From Dillenia suffruticosa (lineage: Eukaryota > Streptophyta > Magnoliopsida > Dilleniales > Dilleniaceae): DNA of 64,000 nt. The stretch's first letter is position 1. Every line of letters starts with the position of its first letter. The position numbers and the translations under genes are program-made. Positions 23,401 to 37,250 of this stretch are shown piece by piece. The notes under the pieces are model-generated. The model was not told the origin of the DNA and did no database searches. It worked only from the letters and a program-made list of their open reading frames with translations. The DNA lies in contig JAVTVX010000024.1 of NCBI GenBank assembly GCA_033439265.1, positions 8,105,001-8,169,000 on the forward strand. Direction: 5' to 3'.

Positions 23401-26250
23401 GTTGCCCCTCTTCTCTCTCCATCCCTTTTTTCCTCTTTGGCTACTGCGATAGTGGATTCGATGAAGATGATTTGAGAGTGATAATAGCGGTCAATTGCTT
23501 GTTATTTCGGCAGTTGTTTGACAACCCTTGACAATTGGCAAAGGTGATTACGGAGTCAAAAGTAGTAGTGATGGTGGCGGCATGAGATTTTTTTTTTTTT
23601 GTTGGGTTTCGATTGGCGATGGTCAAAGCCCTCTCATTGGTCTTGAGATGTTGCCACCTATACTTGCTGGCGTTGTAACCCCGTTGATGGTTCCTATTAG
23701 CGTTGATCAAGTTTTCCCTTTAGAATGACTACTTTTCTTCAAAGAGAAGGAGGATTGTTTGGGTCTGTTAGCCAGTAGGTGGCTCTTCTAGGGTGCTTTT
23801 GGAATTGTTCCCAATTCATGTAAAAATGAATCTATGACTATATCTAAAAGAAAAGACTTCATCATAGTCAATATGTGTCCTCACTCTCTGTCAGTGCTAA
23901 ATGTTTTTCGACTTATTGTTTCTCTAGATAAGGAAAATGTTATCGACTTTAGATAAAATTGAAGAAGTTGGATTTCATCAATAGTCAAATTGCAAGGTTT
24001 GTTGGCGAAGGGTAGCCAAATGTCTCAAGGTTTTCCTAATTTAGCTTCTTCTTTTGTCTTTTATAGTTCCCTATTTGAGTGGTTTGTTTTGTAGCCCATC
24101 CCATTGTTTTTGTGGATCGTTTTGTGGTTGTTGGAGCTCATATTTTGGTGGGTCAGTAGTTGGGATTGCTCCTCTTACCGGGATAGCCTCGAGCTCTAGT
24201 CTTCTGTAAGCGCCATGTTCGGTGGGTATGTTCAGGATTGTTTCTTCTCGGGCATGTGTGGTTTTTTGTTTTACAAAGCTAAGCCGCTCAAAGGAATAGA
24301 CGAAAAATTTTCATTGACAATGATTTTGGGGTATTTTTGTTTTGTCTCAGTCATGCAATGAAAGAAGAAGGAATCATACTGCCATGGGTATTATGGTACG
24401 AAGGAATTAAAAACAATTTCAAATTAATTCTATATTACCTAAAGCCATAAACCATATCACCCTTCTTTGCCGCTACCAGGAAGCTGATGTTATTGCTCCC
24501 TGTGCTCTGTACCAGCCTTGCAATCATGAGGCATTAGCAGTGCGAATCTCCTTCTCATGGTGTAGTCAAAGTAAACACTGATAAAACTATTGAAGAATGC
24601 TGTACAACTATTGAAGGATGCTGTTGTGTCTTGGGGTAATTTGCTAGGGTTCTCTTGGCCAGATTCTGCTAAACACCTTCAAAAGAATTTATCCTTGGCT
24701 CTTTGTTGTAATTGTAGAAATTTAAGTAGTCTCACATGGCTTGCACCTCGCTGAGGATGCATGTTTCTGGTGAGCCTCTCTAGAGTTTGATTATTTTCAC
24801 TTGAAGTTAAAAACAAATTCTGAACATGATAGATGAACATGAATATTTAGAACTTAAGAGCTCTGATATTATGACAAAAAAGATATCTGGATATGATTTC
24901 TATACCATATTGAAAAAAAATATGAGTACAGTTTTAATGCTATATTAAATATGAATAATAATATGAAAATATAAAAACCTAATATTCCATTGTTTCATAT
25001 GAAATATTATCATATATTAAATTTATATAAAAAATTCATAATTATAAATATAGAAATAATTACTATAAATATAAAAATTAAAAAATCAAATATTCTCGAA
25101 ATCAAATCAATGATAAATAATATATTTCTTAATATTCTCTCAAATTCAAATATGGTATAATGAAAACCATTTGAATTTAAAAGAGAACGTGGTTTAAGGA
25201 TCTTGGCTCTTGCTCTAACTCTGTCTCTACCAATGGTTAGTTTGTTTAGTGAGATGTAGTGTTAAATCGCTTAACTAAGGTCACGAATTTGACTCGTATC
25301 TTGGATATTAAAAAAATTACGTTGTGAGAGTAATCTTCTTAAATGGGTTACTGTAAATCCTGATCAAATTTATTAAAATATGATTTCGGATACCGATTAA
25401 TATAATGCGAAAAAAAAAACTCTGACTCTCTATCTTTGGCGCTAGCTCGTGGCGCTTGACTCTAGCCTAGCTCTTTGACTTTGGCACCAGCTATGTGGCT
25501 TTTGGCTCTAACTATGGTTCTAACTCTACTTGTGGCTCTAACTCTTGCTCCCTAGCTCTCGTCATGGCACTGCAAGTGCATGGATAACCCTAAATCTATA
25601 AAAGATAGATGAATATGAATATTTAGAACTTAATAGCTATGATATTATGATAAAAAATATTTGAATATGGATTTAATACTATATCAAAAGAAATATAAAT
25701 ATGATTCTAATATCATATTAAAAAAATAAATAATAAAAAAAATATTTCGTGTGGCTAACACAGATGAGCCATAATGCTCGGACGTGTTCACAATAAGGAT
25801 CATAATAGAAAACTCTCACTAAAATAAATAAACAAAAGGGCAAAATATAATTAATATATCGAAGTTAACTATACTTACAATTCCTTAAACAAAATTGAAA
25901 TTAGACAATTATTAATATTAAATATTGTACTTATATAACACTTACTATATATAATTAATAGAAATAATGGCCCAAGCATATTCGCTACATGCAATTGCGG
26001 AGGAAAAACCTTCCCTGAACAGAAAACTTCTCAGGAAATCAACGGGAACAACGGCAGGGCAAAGATGGAATTTGGCACATTGTTTGGTAGTGTCGAAGTG
26101 AAAGGGGTCCCATTCATAGTATAAGGACTGCGGACTCTACGAGAAAGTGAAGACAGCCGTGTCTATACATAATATTTTGGCCTTTTCTCTTCTCTCATTG
26201 TAAGCACGAGCAAGGCGTCTATAACTAGAACCTGTGTAAAGATCCAAAGA
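23401..26250. other. Intergenic stretch with unassigned low-AT segment
   Basis: Position 23440-24780 is less AT-rich than its surroundings and reads like decayed coding sequence with many stops, but I could not match it to a family. From 24860 on it is again very AT-rich. A SINE-like copy lies at 25236-25410. Confidence 0.45.
25236..25410 (+). repeat. SINE-like repeat copy
   Basis: Has a degenerate tRNA-like head (aactaaggtcacgaatttga) and the tail tatgatttcggataccgatt shared with the copy at 3630-3775, followed by an A-rich end (gcgaaaaaaaaa). Confidence 0.45.
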
Positions 26251-26253
26251 AAA

Positions 26254-26289
<36 letters not shown>

Positions 26290-26301
26290 CGTATTGCAGA
26301 T
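26251..26301 (+). promoter_or_regulatory. CT-rich 5' leader of the aldolase gene
   Basis: A (CT)n run of about 30 bp (26257-26286) lies just before the start codon, and a second (CT)n run at 26480-26505 begins just after the first donor site. CT tracts flanking the start are frequent in highly expressed photosynthetic genes; function here is inferred. Confidence 0.45.
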
Positions 26302-26478
26302 ATGGCGTCTACAAGCTTGGTAAACCTAAACGCATCGTCTTCCTCGTGGATCGCTCAACAGTCCTTCAATCCACCTCGCGGATCCTCCTCCTCCTCCGTT
26401 CGCTTCGCCGGCCGCCGTGTCGCCGTCCCGATCAGAGCCAGCGCCCACACCGAGGAGCTTATCCGAACCGCTGTCAGT

Positions 26479-26511
<33 letters not shown>

Positions 26512-26753
26512 GATTGTGCTGTGGAATCCTGAATTTTGTTAGATAGATGATGGGTTTTTATGTATTTAATTTATTTTTGAATCCGATCGGTTCTCTGCGT
26601 TTGATTTTTCAGTTATTGTAAAATTGCATTGTGAATCTACTAGTTGAAGGTGATTGAACACTCGGTTGACTACTGGAATCCGATGATCCGCTGGGAGAAA
26701 TCTATGATTAGTTTTTTCATCTTTTGTCTTTGTTCGCGTGTTCCTTTAGTTTT

Positions 26754-26784
<31 letters not shown>

Positions 26785-29054
26785 CCTTTAGATCTGCCTT
26801 TAATTTTATTAGTATTTTCTTCTATTTTCTCAACTAGAGATCAATGCTGTCCACAATTCTTCATTGTATAACAAAACTCAAATATATAAAATTTATATGA
26901 AGGTATGAAAGATAATAGGTGTTTTGCGTTATAAATTAAAACGGGTTATGGGTTATGATTTTTGGAGTTATATATATTATATGTATGTATATATGAATAT
27001 TCTTTTTTCCTTAAGATTTCGGGGGTATTTGCCCCCTTTCCCCCTTCCCCCTTCCCCTTTCCCCCTTCCCTTTATCCCCAATACACATGTATAAATACAT
27101 ATACACATGCATATATATATATATATATATATACGTATGTATATGCATGAGAATGCTTCATGTATATATACATGAGAAGTATTAGTCTATTGTAAGTCTT
27201 CGATGAATGCTTAGTGTCACTGACTTTCTTAAATCATGAAATCTATATGATTTTTCAATAAATCATTTTGGGTTCCTTATCATAAAAATCATCTTGGCTT
27301 GTTTCATGACCCACTCTTCTGATTGGAGCTTTGGGTTTCTCTCAATGATTTAGAAAACAATTGCATCTCCTGGCCGTGGTATTCTTGCGATTGATGAATC
27401 AAATGCAACTTGTGGAAAGAGGTTGGCTTCCATTGGCCTTGAGAACACAGAGACCAATCGACAAGCATATAGACAGCTTCTATTGACCACTCCAGGCCTA
27501 GGTGAATATATTTCTGGTGCCATTCTTTTTGAGGAAACCCTTTACCAATCAACAACAGATGGCAAGAAGTTTGTAGATTGTTTGTGTGCTGAGAACATTG
27601 TGCCTGGCATCAAAGTTGACAAGGTATGAGTCGAGATCGTCTTGTGTTATTTGTTTGATAACATCTGACCATGTCTGGCGTCTGTTTTGCAGGGTTTGTC
27701 TCCACTGCCAGGATCAAACAATGAGTCTTGGTGCCAAGGGTTAGATGGCTTGGCTTCAAGATATGCCGAATACTACAAGCAGGGTGCTCGATTTGCAAAA
27801 TGGTAGTTTTTGTTTGGTGAAGTGGTTTGTGGGGTTGTCTATCTCAGTAACTTTCTTTCCACTTAATTGATGTCAGTTATTGTTTAATACTTCCAGGAGG
27901 ACTGTAGTTAGTATTCCTTGTGGTCCTTCTGCTTTGGCTGTTAAGGAAGCTGCTTGGGGACTTGCTCGATATGCAGCCATTTCTCAGGTATACATTTGCC
28001 TTTTGAAGAGCGAATTGCACATTAAAGCAGCGGTGCTTTTCATAATTAAAGCAGTTATCAATTTTTGTTTTTCATTGTTGTGGTTTCATCTGTAGGATAA
28101 TGGCCTTGTGCCAATTGTGGAGCCTGAAATTCTTCTAGATGGGGATCATCCAATTGAGAGGACACTTGAAGTGGCTGAGCATGTCTGGTCAGAAGTTTTC
28201 TATTACTTGGCCCAAAACAATGTTCTCTTTGAAGGTATCCTACTTAAGCCTAGCATGGTGACACCGGGTGCTGAACACAAGGAGAAGGCTTCTCCAGAGA
28301 CCATTGCCAAGTATACACTTACCATGCTCAAGAGGACAGTACCTCCTGCTGTTCCTGGAATCATGGTATGCATTCCTTAACCTTATATGTCGAACAATAT
28401 TCTGCATTTTACTCTCTCTCTCTCTCTTTCTCACACACACACACACACCCAACACCCACCCACTCACCCACCTTTAGCCTAAACACGTACCCTTATTTAA
28501 TTTATTTTGTGGTGCATATTGGCATTGTTAGTTTCAGTCATAGATAGCCCTAGTCCGGTTGTTTCCTGCTCATATGGTAATTTCATTTTTCAGGAGCATT
28601 GTTTGTAACTGAGAAAAAGTCTTAAATGCTTGTTATTTACTGCACAGCTCCAGGATGATTTGAGAATAGCATTTGCATTCCCTTTCTACTTGAGACTTTC
28701 CTGTGCTGCCTTAAGCCCATACAAATCATATTTGGTGAGATATTTATGAGTAATGTGTGAATTGTCTTTTTGCAGTTCTTGTCTGGAGGACAATCTGAAG
28801 TGGAAGCGACCCTGAACCTCAATGCAATGAACCAGAGCCCCAATCCTTGGCACGTTTCTTTCTCATATGCGCGTGCTCTGCAGAACACTGTGCTGAAGAC
28901 ATGGCAAGGACGTCCTGAAAATGTAGAGGCTGCACAGAAGGCCCTCTTGGTACGTGCAAAGGCAAACTCTCTGGCCCAGCTTGGAAAATACAGTGCAGAG
29001 GGTGAAAGTGAGGAAGCCCAGAAAGGAATGTTTGTCAAGGGCTACACTTACTGA
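26302..29054 (+). CDS. FBA: Fructose-bisphosphate aldolase, class I, chloroplastic (396 aa)
   Basis: Six exons join in frame: 26302-26472, 27354-27623, 27693-27802, 27897-27987, 28096-28365 and 28776-29054 (1191 bp with stop). The first about 46 residues are Ser/Arg-rich with few acids (ending near VPIRAS), a plastid transit peptide. The mature part starts [10 protein letters not shown] and shows class I aldolase signatures: [46 protein letters not shown] and the Schiff-base lysine in [12 protein letters not shown]; it ends MFVKGYTY, with the catalytic C-terminal Tyr. The enzyme interconverts fructose-1,6-bisphosphate with dihydroxyacetone phosphate and glyceraldehyde-3-phosphate, and forms sedoheptulose-1,7-bisphosphate in the Calvin cycle, in the stroma. 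Length matches the usual 390-400 aa. An in-frame ATG 15 bp upstream (MRIAD) sits inside the CT-rich leader; the MASTS start fits homologues better. Confidence 0.96.
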
Positions 29055-29576
29055 GTCTGAACTATCAGAAATACTCGTCAAACATTACGAGATGTGTACC
29101 GCACCATGCAATTTTCCAGTTATTAATAAGACCCGTTAGATGAGCCTTTTGATTCATAGTGTTTGAATAATAATTACCTATCAAAAAAGGATGTTTTTTA
29201 GTTTCCTTTTTTATCATTTTCATCATTCTGCAACAAAAGAAATGGTTCTGCCGGTGTACTGGTCATCTCTATACTTTTTATAATAAGTTATTTCAAGAAA
29301 GTTGTGAATCTTGAGACTGTGGTGAGGCATGTTTGCAGTTTTCTCAATCGGAAGAGAATGTATTGCACAACCGTCCGAGGGTAGATTTCTAAAAGTTTGA
29401 CCAGTTGAAGGTCTAATTTTCCTCTTTCTTTCTAAAATCTATTACGTACCCTAATCAGCTTGGCACTGCCCGTTTCAAATTCAGGTTCTTTATCAATTTG
29501 GGAACTGGTTTCAATGGTTCTAACCTAAATAGTGACATGTTATTCGAAAATAATGATTTCACGTATCATTAATAAA
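29055..29576 (+). other. 3' flank of the aldolase gene
   Basis: Probable 3' untranslated region and short spacer; possible polyadenylation contexts are at 29120-29130 (ttattaataag) and 29165-29172 (gaataata). No gene seen. Confidence 0.4.
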
Positions 29577-30036
29577 TTTTCATAAAAACAGTCATCTAAA
29601 CAAATTTAAATTTGTTCAGTCTCCTTTCTATTACAAAAAAAAAAAAACCAAAACTTATACGATTTTTATAATCATAAAAAAAAAAAAAAAAAACTTTTAA
29701 CAAGATGTAATGAAATACAAATCAATAGAACAATAATACTACAGAAAATGCTATCATAGCCCCTCAGAGATAGCTCAAGTGGTAGAGCGTCCCTACTTCT
29801 ATCCTTCCTTCCCCGACTAGATTCCACTTAGTTTCTCCTTGTACCCACAAAAAAAAAAAAAAACAAAATTTTAAAAAATTCTATCACAAGCTTGTAAGTT
29901 GTTTACAACCAAATTGTACAAACTTCACAATCAGAGTCCACTGCAGTTTATAGGTTTCGAGTGTGGGCTACTCATTTGCCCACAAGCCCACAAAATGGGC
30001 TCAATATGAGAAACTTGTCTGACCCACACGATCTCA
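29577..30036 (+). repeat. Direct duplication, copy A
   Basis: Matches copy B (30237-30735) in two blocks: gtcatctaaa.aaatttaaatttgtt with its poly-A and catttttgtaat-like continuation, and agagtccactgcagtt followed by gtgggctactcatttgcc and aaaatgggct. The copies differ in the middle because each carries its own insertion. Confidence 0.8.
29757..29866 (+). repeat. tRNA-derived SINE-like insertion inside copy A
   Basis: Has an A-box-like head, gatagctcaagtggtagagcg, a degenerate B box (gactagattcca) and a poly-A end (cccac followed by about 15 A). The short word ctatca flanks both sides (29751 and 29882). The head resembles the Au-type plant SINE. It is not a tRNA gene, because no cloverleaf closes. 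Confidence 0.6.
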
Positions 30037-30044
30037 TGTGTTAT

Positions 30045-30228
30045 TAATAAATTTTGGTTTTCACTATTGATATCCGGGTTTTATCCGATTAATCCAATTT
30101 AAGCATTATAGAGTCTATTTTTAGGGATTGATTCTCCCAAATCCTTTTCCGCAATTCCCAGAGCTCGAACTCGAGATTTCTGATTAAGGAGATAGAGTGA
30201 CCAACCACTCAATGCAAATGCAAAAGAG
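30045..30228 (-). repeat. tRNA-derived SINE-like copy (minus strand)
   Basis: Read on the minus strand: gagtggttggtcactctatc, ctccttaatcagaaatctcg, agttcgagctctg (B box), then ggatttgggagaatcaatccc and gattaatcggataaaacccg. The same order is found at 50769-50925 and 60336-60480. It sits between the two duplicated copies. Confidence 0.65.
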
Positions 30229-30236
30229 TTTGATTT

Positions 30237-30735
30237 AATAAATTTTCATAAAAATGGTCATCTAAATAAATTTAAATTTGTTCGATCTCCTTCCTATTAC
30301 AAAAAAAAAAAAAAAAAAAAACCCAAAACTCACATATTTTTGTAATGATAAAAAAAGTTTTAACAAAATTTTTTTTTATAACTAATCGGTATTCGGAATT
30401 ATAATCTAAATTATTCAATTTTGAGTATTATCGAGTCAATTTACTAGAACTCTCCCAATGTAGTTTCACAAATATCAAAATTAGAGTCCACTATAAACAT
30501 GAAAATGAAAAAAAATTATGTTAGAAAATGTTTTTTCTAAATTGAGTCTGAGAACGTTCGGACTCATTAATCAGATAATGGCCTCCGGTTTACGACCAAA
30601 AAATAAATAAAATAAAATTAGAGTCCACTGCAGTTCAGAAGTTTTGAGTATGGGCTACTCATTTGCCTTCAAGGCCATAAAATGGGCCCAATATCAAAAT
30701 CTTAGTCTGACCAACATAAGAAACCCGGCCCACAT
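30237..30735 (+). repeat. Direct duplication, copy B (overlaps RPS4 promoter)
   Basis: Second copy of the segment at 29577-30036; its right part supplies the TGGGCCCA element just upstream of the RPS4 gene. A different minus-strand SINE-tail fragment (about 30370-30450, ending cggaataccgattag-like) interrupts it. Confidence 0.8.
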
Positions 30736-30885
30736 GACCACTTTAGCGTACATATAGGTTTAAAGGTGCGGTAGGGTTTTGCCCGCTGAGCCTTTCACTC
30801 GCAAGTAGAAGAGAATCGGCGCAGTCGCTGCAGAGATAGGGATCCATCGTCTCCCGATCTCTCACTTCAAGCGAATCATCTCAAC
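30680..30885 (+). promoter_or_regulatory. RPS4 promoter and leader: site II and telo-box motifs
   Basis: TGGGCCCA at 30683-30690 and GGCCCA at 30727-30732 are site II-type elements. The telo-box, reverse complement of AAAACCCTA, is at 30772-30780. The combination of a telo-box with site II (TGGGCY) elements is the classical arrangement of plant ribosomal-protein promoters, bound by Pur-alpha/TRB-like and TCP factors. Motifs are seen directly; binding is inferred. Confidence 0.75.
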
Positions 30886-33145
<2,260 letters not shown>

Positions 33146-35215
33146 ACTTTCTGTTCTCTCTTTTGAGTTTTCTTTATTTAATCTTGTCATGCTGGTCAGT
33201 TTTACCATTTGATTGCAATCCTGTTAGGGAGTTCGATGCTTTTTCGTTGTTTCTTTTGAATTTTGAATTTTGGATTAGGCCTTTTTTCTGGGATTTAGAG
33301 CCCTTGATAAAAGACATGCTACTATTTTCAGCTGCTTAGACTTTTGTTAAATGATCCAAGTCTCTACCCCGATTCATAGTTGTTAATTATTAGAGTGCAA
33401 CTCTGTTTACATTTGAGTGAGACAAATATTAACTTGTAGCCTTTTTTGAGATGATTTCGGCTGAGGCTAGAGGCATTAAGAGGAAATCTTGAGTTAGGTT
33501 GCATAGCAGCATCATCTCCTTGTACATGATCATTGGCTCAAGGCATTCTCTTATCTGTTTTTAGCATTAAAAAGCCGGATTGCCCCCACAACCTGCAAAG
33601 TGATTGAATGACCTTTCCTGGGGTTTGGTGCAGCTCTAATTCCTTGATTGACTGTTACTTCGAGGAAAGGTTTTAGGTTCAAATCTTGTTCCTTTTTGTG
33701 ATGCCTCCTGGGGGGGGGGGGGGGGGAGGAGAGAGAGGGAGAGAGAAGAAAATAGAAAAATGATGGTACAGAGCATTTCTTGACCTGCTAGGCTTGTAAT
33801 TATTGTTTAGCAAAATGAACTTGATCAAAGATTTGTAACTTAAGTTTGGCAGGGTGGAGTGAATGCGAGCTTATCCGGGTTGGGGCTGGAACGCGTGGTG
33901 TGATGACCTACCGATGCATACGCATATTAAAGAATGACTTTCAAGCGCTTTCGCTATAGCGTGTGTAAATTGGTTGCTCCCCACTTGCAATGCGGGGTGA
34001 TACTGTGATAGTATGAGGTTATGATTTATTTTCATGACTGCAGAAAATCATAATTTCATGTGTTCACTTTGAATCTATTTGAAATATTTTATTTTATTTT
34101 ATTTTTTATTTTCTTGGTGCTAAAATATTTTATATTTTGAATCTTAGATGAATCGAATCATCGGTGCTATATTGTAATCGAAGATTTGCTTGGAATCAAA
34201 GCAAATACCAAACCAACTAAAATGGCTAATAAAAATGTTTTTCTATTTTATTTTAATAAGATCTTAGAAAGATCAGCAAATTATTGATTAATAATAACAA
34301 TGAGGGAGGTATGAGGCATGACTTAGATTTTTTTTGTGTATAATCAATTGTCATTCGTCAGATTAATTCGATTCAAGTATTGTCGACTCTAATTTAGAAA
34401 AAGTTTTCTTAGTATATTTTTTTTTATTTTTAAATTTTAAATTTGATATTTGATTAAACTACAGGTGATGCATGATTCCGTGAGCGGTAGGTGCAAGCGG
34501 TGCTTTCTTTCATGGGAGCATGGGCTATTTAGTGGTTATGTATTGAAATGAAATAGTTACCCCCTTAGATGTTTCTATTACATAACAATAATAATAATAA
34601 TATAGCATGGACTTTTATTGTGAACTTAGTGTATTTTTTTATGATTTTGGTTTTGGATTAAATTTTGCTGTTATATGTCCTTTAAAATTACATCTGCTTT
34701 AAAAAAAACAAAAAAACAAAAAAGTAAACATATATCCATCCTATCGATGTGGAGAGAAAAAGACAGCTTCTCCCCGAGTTGTGCCAAGAAAAATTGGTTT
34801 CTCTTCCTCAATCTTCTCGATGCTATGATCCTCTTTATTTCCTTCTCTCGTCTCTCCTCTCTCTCTCTCTCTCTCTCTCTTTTCTTTTACTTTTTTTTTG
34901 TTTTTTCACTCTCTCTACCTCAATCCTAGATCTAAGTTCCCCCCCGGCAGCCGCTATAGTGCCATAACCATAATCACCGTGGGTGACTGACTCCCTTCAC
35001 CTTGTTTAGCACGACCTCTCTCGGATTTTGGTTGTAACCCGATCTGTGGTGAGTTCTCCTTAGAAATTCCTTAGATCTCGTTGTCTAATCTCATTGTCCA
35101 AGACAAGTCTAGGCTAGATCTATAAAAACTTCTTTCTAAATATCGAGACTATTATTGTTTTTCAATTATTGTCCATTTTCATGAACCTTACACCTACCGC
35201 GAAACTAGTATCGAA
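33146..35215. other. RPS4 3' flank and intergenic stretch
   Basis: No gene supported. Holds a 17-G run (33710-33726) followed by GA repeats, a (TTTTA)n-like tract near 34085-34115, a minus-strand SINE-like tail (34335-34395) and a (CT)n run near 34856-34880. Confidence 0.5.
34335..34395 (-). repeat. SINE-like tail fragment
   Basis: On the minus strand it reads gagtcgacaatacttgaatc then gaattaatctgacgaatgac, matching the 3' half of the SINE-like copies at 30045 and 50769. Confidence 0.4.
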
Positions 35216-35219
35216 TCCT

Positions 35220-37080
35220 CTTCGGCAGCAAGCAATGGTAGATGAATTATAGGTTTTGAAAAAGATGTATGGGATTTTGTTGATCTTCCTCGGGTCAAAA
35301 CCCATGTAGGCTATAAATGAGAGTTTAAAATCAAAACTAAATGTGATAGCTTAGCAGAAGGGTACAAAGCTCGCCTTGTTGTAAAAGAATAGATACATGC
35401 GAATACGATATTGACTATAATGAAATAGATGCTCCAATTGTCGGGGCTCATTGATATTCCAACCTTAGTTGTGGCTGCTTCTATTAAACATTAATAACTT
35501 TTTTGGATTGATGTTAAGAATACTTTCGCCAATGGCATCCTTCTCCGAAAGTCTGCCACCGTATATGAGTATTACACGAACTTTTTTTTTTTTAATTCTC
35601 TGGACTTAGTTCACCACCGAGTATCCAAAACTTTACTCTAACTAATTTCGTTCGAGTTGCTGTCAGATTTCAATCGGAAGGGAATTCTTCCAATATCGTA
35701 TTTGTCATTACCAAAACTCGAATCCCGATTTTTAATGTGAAACTATTAATATCATTTCCATTAAACCAACAAAATATTGGTAGTATTATACGAACTAAAA
35801 CCTTCTAAGCCTAGTTCTCCAAGTTTAGCACCACAATCCAGAAGTTGAGGTTTAAATCCGGTTGTTACAACTCGATGCTCTTTATTTTGAAGACACCAAG
35901 AGCTACAACATTCCTATTACTCTGGCGGATGGCATGATTAGAACCGGCGATAATATGATAAGAATTTCTGCTCTCAAAGTTTCTCTCCATCAACTTCTTT
36001 ATTTTTTTTTTACCATGTTTTGGATATATGGAATTTCGTCTCAATTAATCTGGATCGACTATTACAATGATTTCTTTTGGAAGATGGATCTCTCAACAGA
36101 AAATGCTTCATATACATGAAAATCCGATATTCTCAACGAAAATCAAATCCCGGTTGTACTTAAAAATATTCAACCTCACATTCAGTTAAATCAACTATAT
36201 TGGTCTCTCCGTCAACTTTTTGAAACGGAGGATATAACTTATTTAAACTGTTTCTTAAATCTTAAATTCAACTTTTCTTTTGAAGGATATTATCTCTCCC
36301 AGGCCAGGAATGCTTATGATATTCTCTTTCGACCAGTTTTGACTAATACCAGGACGATTTCGATCTCTATTAAACCCCAATGCCCATCTTGCATCTTATG
36401 GATGAGACTCCTTTTGAAATCTGGCCCTCCATCGATAACTAGTCAGTAACCTCATTTATCTCACAGCTATTCAGTTTCATATCGGCCATGTCGTGCATTT
36501 GGTTAGTCATTTCATGCCAACTCATCCTTATACTCATTTTTCCATTATTCTATGAATTCTTCGAAATTTCAAAGATATCTTGTTTCACAAATTTCGGCTC
36601 TCCATTAGCTATACCACCGACTTATTAGGCTGTTTGGGTGCTAATTGGGCCAGTGATCCATTGATTGTCGCTCCATCACTCAATATTATTTTATTTTGGA
36701 TTCTTCCCTAATATGTTGACATAGCAAGAAATAATTCAACATAAGGTTTGAATATTGTACATAGCAGGTGTTACTCTAGAACTCCTTTGATTACCTTATT
36801 TACTTGATAATATATCACTCAAACCTATACTACACCTTTTTACCATAACGACAAGAGTACTATTCAAATCGCTCGAGATAATATATTCCATAAGTGGAAA
36901 AAAATTTCATCAAGATTGATGGCTACTTCATCGTTAGTATCTACTTCATGGACTATTTGCTTAGAAGATCAACGTATTGATTTTTTTATCAAAAAGTATC
37001 TCCCTTGTTGCTTTGTCGATCTTGTTTTAAGATTCATGACAAAAATCACTTTATTACGTGAATTTTGAGAAGTTGATAGT
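35220..37080 (+). pseudogene. Ty1/copia retrotransposon remnant: reverse transcriptase and RNase H
   Basis: Decayed pol sequence in order on the plus strand. About 35255-35400: WDFVDLPRVKTHVGYK and KARLVVKE (RT start). About 35480-35530: WIDVKNTFANG. About 35930-35990: GMIRTGDNMI, where intact elements have DDMIITGDN. About 36290-36350: GYYLSQARNAYDILF. About 36440-36520: LIYLT-like and AVHLVSHFMPTHP in shifted frames. About 36600-36660: LLGCLGANWASDP, where intact RNase H has GYSDADWAGDP. About 36850-36900: HNDKSTIQIARDNIFHKW. Many stops and frameshifts. Gag, protease, integrase and LTRs were not found, so the copy is truncated. Confidence 0.8.
35584..35745 (-). repeat. Possible SINE-like insertion in the copia remnant
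   Basis: On the minus strand a B-box-like cgggattcgagttttgg is followed by sequence ending in a run of 12 A (T-run at 35583-35594). It interrupts the reverse-transcriptase homology. Confidence 0.35.
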
Positions 37081-37084
37081 CTGA

Positions 37085-37250
37085 TTAATTCAATCACATA
37101 ATTGTGTTATTGAGTACAGGTTGAATGAATCATCGACTTAATTAACCCATTCATATAGTTATATGACTAAGCACAAGTAAAAAAATTATCAAATTAATTA
37201 CTTAATTACGCTGTCGTATGATTGTATACAAGTCAAAGAAATCATCAAAT
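37085..37250. repeat. Diverged tandem repeat, three units of 53-57 bp
   Basis: Units begin ttaatt at 37085, 37138 and 37194 and each holds a tat-rich core, an acaagt/acaggt word and atcatc/ttatc before the next unit. Confidence 0.6.

Noticed and set aside
29760..29835. tRNA gene
   Set aside because: Only the D-arm-like A box and a weak B box are present; no acceptor stem or anticodon arm closes, and a poly-A tail follows, so it is SINE-like.
35862..36119. Independent 85-codon gene
   Set aside because: The frame contains copia reverse-transcriptase relics (GMIRTGDNMI region) and is part of the decayed element.
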